From assembly GCA_025936115.1 (NCBI GenBank), contig JAICTZ010000029.1, positions 1 to 64,000 on the forward strand: 64,000 nucleotides of DNA, read 5' to 3'. Origin of the DNA: Polyangiaceae bacterium (GTDB lineage Bacteria > Myxococcota_A > Polyangia > Polyangiales > Polyangiaceae). The notes under the pieces are model-generated. The model had not been told where the DNA came from. It made no database searches and saw only the letters and a program-made list of their open reading frames with translations. The translations under genes were made by a program, and so were the position numbers. Shown piece after piece: positions 55,399-63,586 of this stretch. Each line of letters opens with the position of its first letter. Position 1 is the first letter of the stretch.

Positions 55399-57104
55399 CG
55401 CGCGTGCTCGTCGTCGACGACAAGGAGGAGAACCTTTACTACCTCCGCACGCTGCTCCAGAGCGATGGGTGGGAGGTCGTTACGGCACGCCACGGCGCGG
55501 AAGCATTGACGCTGGCGCGGGAATCGCCGCCGGACCTGGTCGTCTCCGATTTGCTGATGCCCGTGATGGATGGCTACACCCTGCTCCGCCACTGGAAGGA
55601 GGACGCGCGCCTGAAGGTGGTCCCCTTCGTCGTCTACACGGCGACGTACACGGAGCCGGAGGACGAGCAACTCGCCTTGAACCTCGGCGCCGATGCCTTC
55701 ATCTTGAAGCCCACGGAGCCGGACGATTTCCTCGCTCGGCTGCGCACGGTCAGAGCCCGTACGGCGGCCGCGGGTCAGCCCGGCGTGCAAGCTGCGCTCG
55801 AGCCGGAAGTCGGACTGCTCCGCGAATACAGCGAGACACTGATCCGCAAGCTCGAGCAGAAGACGTTACAGCTCGAGGAGAGCAACCGCGCGCTCGAGAA
55901 GGACATCGCGGAGCGTGAGGCGACCGAGGCGACGCTGCGCGAGACGGAGCGGCAGCTGCGTCACGCGCAGAAGATGGAAGCCGTAGGGCGGCTCGCGGGC
56001 GGCGTTGCCCACGACTTCAACAACCTGCTTTCCGTGATCTTGGGTCACTCGGCATTCGTCCTCGAGGAACTATCGCCGGACGATCCGCTGCGCGAGGAGA
56101 TCGAGGCCGTGCACGATGCCGGAGAACGCGCGACACACCTGACCAAGCAGCTGCTCGCGTTCAGTCGCCACCAGCTGGTGGAGGCTCGCCCGCTCGATCT
56201 GCGCAGGGTGGTCGAGGAAACGGGGAGGATGCTTTTACGGCTTCTGGGCGAGGACATCGAGCTCTTGCTCGTCACCTCCGCCCCGGCCGATAACGTGCTG
56301 GCCGACCCGAGTCAGATCGAGCAGATCATCATGAACCTGGCCGTCAACGCCCGCGATGCGATGGTCGACGGGGGCCGGCTCACGCTCGAAGTGGGCAACG
56401 TCGAACTCGACGCTACCTACGCGGCGAACCACGTGGACGTCGCGCCCGGCCCTTACGTCATGCTCGCCGTGACCGATACGGGCACCGGAATCGACCCCGC
56501 GACACGGGAGCGGATCTTCGAGCCGTTCTTCACCACCAAAGAGCCGGGGAAAGGCACGGGCCTCGGGCTCTCCACCGTGTTCGGCATCGTGCAGCAGAGC
56601 CACGGCCACATCTACGTTTACAGCGAGCTCGGGATAGGCACGACGTTCAAGCTCTACTTTCCGCGCACGGATCGCGCGGTAGAAACCATCCGGCCCGTCG
56701 TTCACTCGACCGAGCCGCTGCACGGCAGCGAAACCATCCTGCTCGTCGAGGACGACGCGCTCGTTCGACGCCTGCACGCCTCCATTCTGCAGCGCAACGG
56801 CTACCACGTCCTCGAGGCGGAGAACGGCGCCGAGGCGCTGCTCGAGAGCGCGAAGGTCGCGCAAGGGATCGATCTGCTACTCACCGACGTCGTGATGCCG
56901 CGCCTGAACGGAAGGCAGTTGGCTGAGCAGCTCCGAGCCCAGCAGCCCACGCTCAAAGTCCTCTACGTGTCGGGCTACACCCGCGATTCCGTCATTCACC
57001 ACGGCCTGCTCGAGCCCGGGATTGCTTTCGTTCAGAAGCCCATCGCACCGAACTCGCTGCTACGCACGATTCGCGAGCTACTCGACGCTCGCTCGAAGCT
57101 TTAG
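55395..57104 (+). CDS. Hybrid histidine kinase: receiver - HisKA - HATPase - receiver
   Basis: 569 residues, ATGA overlap with the preceding receiver gene. An N-terminal receiver (Asp52 in VVSDLLMPVMDG) is followed by a coiled coil, HisKA with His206 in GGVAHDFNNLLSV, HATPase (NLAVNARDAMVDGG, GTGIDPATRERIFEPFFTTK, GTGLGLSTV) and a C-terminal receiver (Asp498 in LLTDVVMPRLNG). The VAHDFNNLL and FFTTKEPGKGTGLG signature is that of NtrB-like HPK4 kinases. Signal input comes only through the N-terminal receiver, so it is probably phosphorylated by the upstream kinase or its relay. Confidence 0.92.
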   Translation: MTRVLVVDDKEENLYYLRTLLQSDGWEVVTARHGAEALTLARESPPDLVVSDLLMPVMDGYTLLRHWKEDARLKVVPFVVYTATYTEPEDEQLALNLGADAFILKPTEPDDFLARLRTVRARTAAAGQPGVQAALEPEVGLLREYSETLIRKLEQKTLQLEESNRALEKDIAEREATEATLRETERQLRHAQKMEAVGRLAGGVAHDFNNLLSVILGHSAFVLEELSPDDPLREEIEAVHDAGERATHLTKQLLAFSRHQLVEARPLDLRRVVEETGRMLLRLLGEDIELLLVTSAPADNVLADPSQIEQIIMNLAVNARDAMVDGGRLTLEVGNVELDATYAANHVDVAPGPYVMLAVTDTGTGIDPATRERIFEPFFTTKEPGKGTGLGLSTVFGIVQQSHGHIYVYSELGIGTTFKLYFPRTDRAVETIRPVVHSTEPLHGSETILLVEDDALVRRLHASILQRNGYHVLEAENGAEALLESAKVAQGIDLLLTDVVMPRLNGRQLAEQLRAQQPTLKVLYVSGYTRDSVIHHGLLEPGIAFVQKPIAPNSLLRTIRELLDARSKL

Positions 57105-57188
57105 CGCCGGCACGCTCTCGCGCGCTTTGCTCGAACCAGGATCGGCTCGTGGCCGAGACTCCGTCGTCCGAAGTGCTACGCTACGCGC

Positions 57189-57710
57189 ATGGTGCGGGCA
57201 TTTTCGACGCTGGTGGCTTTGGCGATGGTCGTGCTCGGGTCGTGTTCGGAGGAGCACGCGTGCACCGATATCGGCTGCAGCGATCAGGCAAGCTTTACGC
57301 TTCGGCCGGCGGGGAGCCTTTGGGATGACGGCGCGTACACGCTCGAGCTCACGTTCGACGGCACGCGCTACAGCTGCGCGTTCGCGGTCCCGGACGCGCT
57401 GCCAAGTACGGGCTCCTGGCAGCCGGTCGACTGCACACCGGCGCTGCAGGTCTACCTCACGCCGGAAGTAGATTGTGAGGAGCACAAGGACGGCGACACC
57501 GTGAGTCAGGTCTGCACGCCGATCCCCGATCAATATTACCTGCAGGGCTCGATCCAAGGGACCCCCGCCACGCTCGAACTCACGCTAGAGCGAGACACCT
57601 CCGCCCTGCTGCACGAGACCCGCACCCTCACGTATCAGACCACGCAGCCGAACGGCCCCGAGTGCGGTCCCACGTGCAGCCAAGCGTCGACCGAGTTCAC
57701 ACTGCCGTAG
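57189..57710 (+). CDS. Small lipoprotein of unknown function
   Basis: 173 residues. Lipobox LGSC, Cys19. The mature part is beta-rich with six Cys (HACTDIGCSD, YSCAF, VDCTPAL, DCEEHKDGD, VCTP, CGPTCSQ) and reads as a compact disulphide-stabilised domain with DGAYTLELTFDGTRYSC in its centre. No arm is present, unlike most lipoproteins here. TACGCT lies six bases before the ATG and no ribosome site is seen. Function unknown. Confidence 0.7.
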   Translation: MVRAFSTLVALAMVVLGSCSEEHACTDIGCSDQASFTLRPAGSLWDDGAYTLELTFDGTRYSCAFAVPDALPSTGSWQPVDCTPALQVYLTPEVDCEEHKDGDTVSQVCTPIPDQYYLQGSIQGTPATLELTLERDTSALLHETRTLTYQTTQPNGPECGPTCSQASTEFTLP

Positions 57711-57915
57711 GACTCCGGTACACCGACTGCTTCGATTTGTCTTGACGCCTTTCGCGAAGAGCTCGCTCTGCTGAGCGCTATTCAGTGCAAAGGCCGCGCT
57801 CTCGTGCCCTGTAATTCGCAGTGAGCGTCTTCACGGCGTCGGGACGACTCGACTCGCATTCGCGCGCCCTTTCGCTCGCGAGTGGGTCACAGAGGAGCTC
57901 CTAAAACAAGGGCGT

Positions 57916-59187
57916 ATGGTGCCGTTCATGAACGCGAATGCGAACGTCGCCTGTTCTCTGTCGTCTTCCAACCTCTCGCTGGAGCTCCTGTCGGACGGCG
58001 AGCTCCTCGCCAGTACCCGCCGCCTCGTGGGCCGCTCGAATCTGCTCCTCGCCGAGCTCCTCGGTCACCTCGCTGAGGTGGAGGCGCGCGGCATTCATCG
58101 GCTCTGCGCTTGCGCGAGCCTCTACGCCTATTGCATCTACGAGCTCCGGTTCTCCGAGGACGAGGCGTTCCGACGCGTTGCGGCGGCGCGGCTCGTCAAG
58201 CGGTTCCCCAGCCTGATGGCGAGCTTGGCAGTCGGCGAGCTGCATCTCACGGGTCTCCTGATGCTCGGACCACACCTCACCGAGGAGAACATCGCGGAGC
58301 TCCTCGTGCGGGCCAAGCATCGGACGAAGCGCGAGCTTGCCCGACTGGTTCGAGCTCTCGATCCGCTGCCCGCGGTGCCTGCGCGGATCGAGCCGCTCGG
58401 ACCCGCGCCGGCGCGGGTCGTACCGAGCACGCCTACGTGGTCAGAGTTCATGCAGTCGTTCTGCCCTGTCCGAGCGCTCGAGCCCGGCAACAGGCCGCGC
58501 GACTGGTCGGAGAACGCGAACGACACCTCGTCTGGCAACGCAGACGATCCTGAGTCTGCACGGTCAGTAATGGTGGTGCCGGCAGGCGCCGATGCGAAGC
58601 CGGTGCAACCGCTCGAGCCTGAGCTCTTCAAGGTGCAATTTACAGCTACGGAAGAGTACGTGCGGCTCATCGACGAAGCGCAGGCGCTGCTTTCACACGC
58701 GGCACCCCGCGCCACCCTAGAGGAAATACAGCTGCGCGCGATGCGTGCATTCGTGGCCTCGCTGAAGAAGCAAAAATACGCCACGCAGGAGCCTTCCGGC
58801 ACGGTCGACGTGACCTACGCACCTCTCTCCACGACCGATCTGCAAGCTGAATCGGGCTCGCCCTCGTCCTCGCGGTCATCGCGCGCACCGTCACCGGCGG
58901 CACCGTCTTCGCACCCGCGCCGGCGCGGGCGCCACATCCCAGCCCGTGTCCGGCGCACCGTCTCCGAACGGGATGGCCAGCGCTGCACGTACGTCGATGC
59001 GACGGGACGGCGCTGCGCGGCGACGCATCGGCTGGAATTTCATCACGTGCAGCCGTTCGCCCTCGGAGGGCAGCACACCGCCTAAAACCTCACTTTGCGT
59101 TGCGCGGCGCATAATGCGCTGGCGGCCGAGCAAGACTTTGGCCGCGAGACGATCGAGACGGCGAAGGGGTACGAGCCGCCGAGCTGA
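57916..59187 (+). pseudogene. HNH endonuclease interrupted by an in-frame TAA inside the HNH motif
   Basis: AAGGG precedes the ATG. The frame is intact for 389 codons: an alpha-helical N-terminal part (LLLAELLGHLAEVEARG, YELRFSEDEAFRRVAAARL, SLAVGELHLTGLLMLG), a Pro-rich spacer and a basic segment leading into CTYVDATGRRCAATHRLEFHH. A TAA at 59083-59085 follows GGQHTA, after which the same frame continues with the expected remainder NLTLRCAAHNALAAEQDFG to a TGA at 59185. The motif's Asn and last His thus lie beyond the stop. This gene family occurs in many copies per genome in myxobacteria. The product, if made, lacks its catalytic end. Confidence 0.8.
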
Positions 59188-59220
59188 TTGCAGACCGTAC
59201 GGCTGGCGGCATGCATCGTC

Positions 59221-59850
59221 ATGTTCAACCACCGTCTGCAAGCGACCGTGAGTGGGCTCTGCTCGGAGCTGTCGTCGCTGCTCGCCTCGCAGCAGATGTT
59301 CCTGCCGCCACCGCCTGTCGTGAACGGCGGGTTCATGTCGGCAGGGAATGCGTGGTGGCCGGCGGAGCTCGGCAGTCCGAGCTCGAGCGGCGGTCAGAAC
59401 GACGCGCGCTACGCCTATTTCCCGCGGCCGCGACGGCTCGCGATTCAGCGCCACGGCCAGGTGACGCTCTACGACACGCTGGACCATCAAATTGGCGGCG
59501 TGCAACAGCAACAAGGCGGCGCCGACGGCTCACTCTCGTTCAGCAGCCAGTTCGGCACATTCACGGTCGATAGCTTACCGCGCGCGAGCGGCTCGCCGGG
59601 ACCCTCGCAGAACGCCGGCTTGGGTCAGACCTTCGGCCCAGGTCAGCAGCAAAGCTACTCTCAAAGCCAACAGCAGAACTTCGCGCCCGCCTCGAACAAC
59701 GCGAACTTCACGCCCGCGCCGCCCGTCGCCAACACCTCGCAAGTCGAAATTTTTAGCTCGCTCGAGCGCCTGGCGCAGCTGCATCAAAGCGGCATTCTCT
59801 CGGAAGACGAGTTCAAGACGAAGAAGGCCGAGCTGTTGTCGCGGCTTTGA
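59221..59850 (+). CDS. SHOCT-domain protein
   Basis: 209 residues from the ATG at 59221; a TTG at 59188 would extend it by 11. The middle has a low-complexity Gln/Ser/Pro region (QQQSYSQSQQQNFAPASN). The end is a clear SHOCT unit: FSSLERLAQLHQSGILSEDEFKTKK. SHOCT domains sit at protein ends and mediate interaction or oligomer formation. The N-terminal 90 residues (RYAYFPRPRRLAIQRHGQVTLYDT) look like a compact beta domain of unknown kind. Probably cytoplasmic; function unknown. Confidence 0.7.
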   Translation: MFNHRLQATVSGLCSELSSLLASQQMFLPPPPVVNGGFMSAGNAWWPAELGSPSSSGGQNDARYAYFPRPRRLAIQRHGQVTLYDTLDHQIGGVQQQQGGADGSLSFSSQFGTFTVDSLPRASGSPGPSQNAGLGQTFGPGQQQSYSQSQQQNFAPASNNANFTPAPPVANTSQVEIFSSLERLAQLHQSGILSEDEFKTKKAELLSRL

Positions 59851-59981
59851 GCCACTGATCGTTGCCGAGGGTGTGTGGCGCAAGCGCTCCAAACCCGTTC
59901 GGCGAAATCCAACTTTTGTCGAACCGACGCCCGTGAGCTCTGTCAACGAGCGCGGCGTCGGTCTCGCCCTCACGCTTCCCC

Positions 59982-60713
59982 TCACGTGACCGCGAGCAAG
60001 CTGCTGAAGCGTTTGGCGTCGTTCACGCGCGGGATGTTGTTGAAGAGCACGTAAGCGTCCGGTGGCGTCATGTCCGCGAGCCGCCGGAGCTCTTCGTCCG
60101 TGTAGACGTGACGCGCGCCGGCCACGCCGTGCAACCGCAAATAGACGGGACCTGACGTCCTGCGAATTGCGTCGACGAAGGGATCGACGACGTAAACCAG
60201 GCCGAGCTCTCGGCACAACTCAATGGCGAGCGCAGCGTGCTCTGTCCACGCCCTGCCCCGCGGCTCCCACGCCAGCCGTAGACCCGGCGGGCATTGTGGC
60301 TGCGCGACGTGCACGATGAAATGGCGGAGGCGCTCCACGTTCTCGGGCTCGGGACGAAAGCTCGCCGGGCATTGGAAGAGCAGCGTGCTCGCGCCGAGCA
60401 GCTTCGCGCACGCAAGCGTGCGTTCGAACGCGGCGCGCACGACGGCGCTATCTCGAAACGCCCCGCACGACGCGCGCTCCTGCTCCGTGAGCGGGCGTTT
60501 CAGACGCCGGTAGGTGGGACTCTTGCCTTCGTGGGTGATGAGCTGCCAGGCCTTGAGCGTGAACTCGAAGCCGGGCGGCATCGCGGCGAGCCACCGTTGC
60601 ATGACCGCGTCGCTCGGCGGTTCGTAGAAGGTTTGCTGTACCTCGACGACCGGGAAGTAGCGGGGGTAGTCCCGCATCGCCAAGGTGAAGCCGCAAAGAC
60701 CGACCTTCACCAT
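59982..60713 (-). CDS. DUF72 (YecE-like) protein
   Basis: 243 residues, somewhat short but within family range. Features: a start VKVGLCGFTLAMRDYPRYFPVVEVQQTFY, PPGFEFTLKAWQLITHEGKSP, LLGASTLLFQCPASFRPEPEN, LRLAWEPRG and VYLRLHGVAG near the end with a final NNIPRVNDA. DUF72 proteins adopt a TIM barrel with a conserved acidic site and are widespread, but no reaction has been shown. It lies next to the phospholipid synthase gene on the same strand with a 76-base gap. Confidence 0.9.
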   Translation of the reverse strand: MVKVGLCGFTLAMRDYPRYFPVVEVQQTFYEPPSDAVMQRWLAAMPPGFEFTLKAWQLITHEGKSPTYRRLKRPLTEQERASCGAFRDSAVVRAAFERTLACAKLLGASTLLFQCPASFRPEPENVERLRHFIVHVAQPQCPPGLRLAWEPRGRAWTEHAALAIELCRELGLVYVVDPFVDAIRRTSGPVYLRLHGVAGARHVYTDEELRRLADMTPPDAYVLFNNIPRVNDAKRFSSLLAVT

Positions 60714-60789
60714 CAGCCAGCGTCTAGCAGGAGTCGTACCAGGTTCGGGCGCGTCACCGAAGGCGCCGGCACGCCCGCGCCACGCCGCG

Positions 60790-61425
60790 CTAAACCTTCG
60801 GAATGCGTAGGGTGCTGATCATGGCACTGCCGCTCACCGCGTAGATGAGCGCCAGCGGGTGCAGCGTGAGACCTGCGAGCTCCAGGCTGCCGAGCCACAG
60901 GTGTTCGCCGAGCAGCGCGTGCGCGTCGAGGATCGCGAGCAGCCCGACGATCAGGACGCTGGTCGGAATCGGTGTGCCCTCGAAATACTTCACCTTGCCC
61001 GAGCCGTCGGAGAGATCCGGGGCCGTGACGTTGAAGCGCGCCAAACGGCTGATGCCGCACGCGACGAAGTAGATGAGGATCGCCACGTCGAGGCTTCCGC
61101 GAAGCCCGACGGCGAACCCGAGCGCGGCCGGCGCGAGCCCGAAGGAGATCGTGTCGGCGAGTGAATCGAGATCGGCGCCCAGGGCGGACGATTTGCGCCG
61201 CCAGCGTGCGACGCGGCCGTCGGCGACGTCGAAGATCAACGCGAGCGGCAAGAGCACGAACGCCACGACGAGCCAGCGACGCTCCGCGGAAACGAGGTAC
61301 TGCATCAAGGCGAACACGCTGGCGGTGCCGCAGGCGCCGTTCGAGAGCGTCAAGAGATCCGCCAGCGCGAACGAGCGGATCATCGAGAATCGGCCGGTCT
61401 TCAGGGGCGGCGCGGGCGGCTCCAT
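60790..61425 (-). CDS. pssA: CDP-diacylglycerol--serine O-phosphatidyltransferase
   Basis: 211 residues from the ATG at 61425; ATG at 61383 and a longer form are alternatives. The CDP-alcohol phosphatidyltransferase motif is complete: DVADGRVAR, then eight residues, G, three, Asp (GADLD), three, Asp (SLAD). About six membrane segments follow (FALADLLTLSNGACGTASVF, LIYFVACGISRLARFNV, STLRIPKV end). FEGTPIP is typical of the serine-specific group. The enzyme makes phosphatidylserine, precursor of phosphatidylethanolamine, at the inner membrane. Confidence 0.85.
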   Translation of the reverse strand: MEPPAPPLKTGRFSMIRSFALADLLTLSNGACGTASVFALMQYLVSAERRWLVVAFVLLPLALIFDVADGRVARWRRKSSALGADLDSLADTISFGLAPAALGFAVGLRGSLDVAILIYFVACGISRLARFNVTAPDLSDGSGKVKYFEGTPIPTSVLIVGLLAILDAHALLGEHLWLGSLELAGLTLHPLALIYAVSGSAMISTLRIPKV

Positions 61426-61477
61426 CGCTGTCGAGGGAGTCGTGCGACGAGCGGCCGGGCGACGCAAGCGCGTTGCC

Positions 61478-63484
61478 TCAATCGACGCGCTCGGTGCGAA
61501 AGCGCCGGCCCTTGATGCGGCCCGCGCGCAGGCTCGCGAGCGCCTTGTCGGTCACGGCGCGCTTCACGGCCACGAACGAGAAGCGGTCGTGAATTTCTAT
61601 CTTGCCCACGTCGTCGCCGGCGAGCCCGCCGGCTTCGCCCGTGAGCGCACCCAGGATGTCGGCCGGTCGCAGCTTGTCTTTGCGGCCACCGGAGATACGT
61701 AAAGTGTCCATCGGCGCCGGCTTCGACGCCGACGTTTCCCGAGCCAGGGAAGACGGCGCGCGGCGCGCCGCGGGGCGTTCGAGCTGCACGGGCTCGAGCC
61801 GAACGCCCGTGTACGCTTCGATCGCCGCGAGCTTGGGCTCGTCGTTCGGCGCACAGAGCGAGAGCGCGAGACCCGAGCGGCCCGCACGGCCCGTGCGCCC
61901 GATGCGATGCACGTACAGCTCCGGTTGGCTCGGTAAGTCGAAATTGACGACCAGTCCGAGGCTATCCAAATCGATGCCGCGTGCCGCGACGTCGGTCGCC
62001 AGAAGGACGCGCGTGCTCCCGTTGCGAAACTTCGCCATCACGCGCTCTCGGTCCCGCTGCTCGAGGTCCCCGTGCAGCGCGGCCACGCTGACGCCCGTTG
62101 CCAGCAGGCTCCGCTCGAGCTCGGCGACGGCGAGCTTGGTGTTCGCGAAGACGAGCGTCGTCGCGTGCGGATGGGTCTCGAGCGCCCAGCGCAAGAGCTC
62201 GCCCTTCTTGGAAGCGTCGCCCCGGAGCACCGTCTGGGCGATGTCGGGCAGCACTTGCGTTCGTTCTTGCGTCCCCACCCACGCCGGATCGGTCTGGTGT
62301 TTTTCGCTGAGCTCGCGGATGGAAGCCGGGAAGGTGGCGGAGAAGAAGACGGTCTGGCGCGGGCTCGGCAGTGCTTTCAGGATCCGTTCGATGTCGGGCA
62401 GAAAGCCCATGTCCAGCATGCGATCGGCCTCGTCGAGCACCACAGTCCGCACGCCGTGAACCCGCAGGGTCCGCCGCGCCAGATGATCGAGCACACGCCC
62501 GGGCGTGCCTACGGCAAGGTGCGCGCCGCGTTCGAGCGCTCGGGTCTGCTCGCGCACGGGCTCGCCGCCCGAAAGCACGACGACCACGAGCCCCGATTTT
62601 CGCGAGCCGAGCTGCCGGAGCTCGCGCGCGACCTGGGCGCTGAGCTCGCGTGTCGGACAGAGCACGAGGCCCTGGAGCTCGCGCGTCTGGAGCTCGACCT
62701 GCTCGAGCAACGGCAGCGCGAACGCGACGGTCTTTCCGCTGCCCGTTTTCGACTGCCCCACCAAATCTCGACCCGCCAAGAGGAGCGGCAGACTCTGCGC
62801 TTGGATCTCGGTCAGCAGCTCGAAGCCGCGCTCGCCGAGTGCGGCCTGGAGCGGCGCTGACAGTGGGAGGTCGGCAAATTCAGTCCGCTTCGCCGGCACG
62901 CCCGAGTCATCCTCGCGCGCGGACGACGCCGGCGCACCCGCAAGCACACGTTGAAAGCCGTCGTGCCCGAGCGCGCGCAAGGTAGCGACGTTCTTTTCGT
63001 AGATCTGCGCCGCCTCGGGAAAGGCCGCGACGGCGCGGGTCACGCTCGCTTCTCTGAGCAGGTGCAGTGTCGGGTACGGCGAACGGTTCGTGCAATTTTC
63101 GACGGCGTTCGCCGCTCCATCACCGAATTCGTAGTGGGGGTGAAAACTCGCGATCTGAAGCGTGCCCTCCAGTCCGAGCTCCTCGAGCGCTCGCGCCGCG
63201 GGCGCGAGGAACGCGTTGTAGTCGAGGAAATCCCCGAGCATGCGCGGCGCGACGAGCAGCGTCGTTTCGACGACCTCGGGATCAGCCGCGGCCAGCGCGC
63301 TGAGCTCCCGTCGCAGATCCGAAAGCAGCTCGACCGCCGTTTCTGCCGGGCTGATGCAGTAACGAACGAGACGCTTCGCGTGGACCCCCTTGGCGAACGG
63401 GCAGAGCGAGAGGCCGATCACGGCGCGTTCGAGCCACTGTTCGGTGGCCAAGAGCACTTCGTCGTCCGAGGGTGATTCGAGCAC
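61478..63484 (-). CDS. DUF1415 fused to a DbpA-like DEAD-box RNA helicase
   Basis: About 668 residues from a GTG at 63484; a GTG at 63514 is also possible, and the longest form would overlap the divergent gene. Residues about 8-185 match DUF1415: LATEQWLERAVIGLSLCPFAKG, TLLVAPRMLGDFLDYNAF, SFHPHYEFGD and NRSPYPTLHLLREASV. After a short spacer the helicase has FADLPLSAPLQAAL, GQSKTGSGKT, PTRELSAQVAREL, TPGRVLDHL, LDEADRMLD, FFSATFP, HGDLEQRDRE and HRIGRTGRAG. A C-terminal DbpA-type RNA-binding part (KDKLRPADILGALTGEAG) ends it. The helicase is likely active in ribosome assembly; why it carries DUF1415 is unknown. Confidence 0.9.
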   Translation of the reverse strand: MLESPSDDEVLLATEQWLERAVIGLSLCPFAKGVHAKRLVRYCISPAETAVELLSDLRRELSALAAADPEVVETTLLVAPRMLGDFLDYNAFLAPAARALEELGLEGTLQIASFHPHYEFGDGAANAVENCTNRSPYPTLHLLREASVTRAVAAFPEAAQIYEKNVATLRALGHDGFQRVLAGAPASSAREDDSGVPAKRTEFADLPLSAPLQAALGERGFELLTEIQAQSLPLLLAGRDLVGQSKTGSGKTVAFALPLLEQVELQTRELQGLVLCPTRELSAQVARELRQLGSRKSGLVVVVLSGGEPVREQTRALERGAHLAVGTPGRVLDHLARRTLRVHGVRTVVLDEADRMLDMGFLPDIERILKALPSPRQTVFFSATFPASIRELSEKHQTDPAWVGTQERTQVLPDIAQTVLRGDASKKGELLRWALETHPHATTLVFANTKLAVAELERSLLATGVSVAALHGDLEQRDRERVMAKFRNGSTRVLLATDVAARGIDLDSLGLVVNFDLPSQPELYVHRIGRTGRAGRSGLALSLCAPNDEPKLAAIEAYTGVRLEPVQLERPAARRAPSSLARETSASKPAPMDTLRISGGRKDKLRPADILGALTGEAGGLAGDDVGKIEIHDRFSFVAVKRAVTDKALASLRAGRIKGRRFRTERVD

Positions 63485-63573
63485 GGCCCGCTTTACTCGC
63501 CGCGCCGTGTGCACGCCAGCCGGCGAGATTTCAGCGTCGCGAGGCTGCCCAGACGACTTCGACGTCCCCGCCC

Positions 63574-63579
63574 TATACT
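63574..63579 (+). promoter_or_regulatory. -10 element for a leaderless DACNV-like gene
   Basis: TATACT ends seven bases before the GTG at 63587. No good -35 is seen at 17 bases, and no ribosome site lies between. The spacing repeats that of the antitoxin gene at 2019. Confidence 0.4.
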
Positions 63580-63586
63580 GCCCAGC

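Noticed and set aside
57740..57780. TTGACG upstream of the HNH gene as a promoter.
   Set aside because: No -10 element occurs at 16-18 bases downstream.
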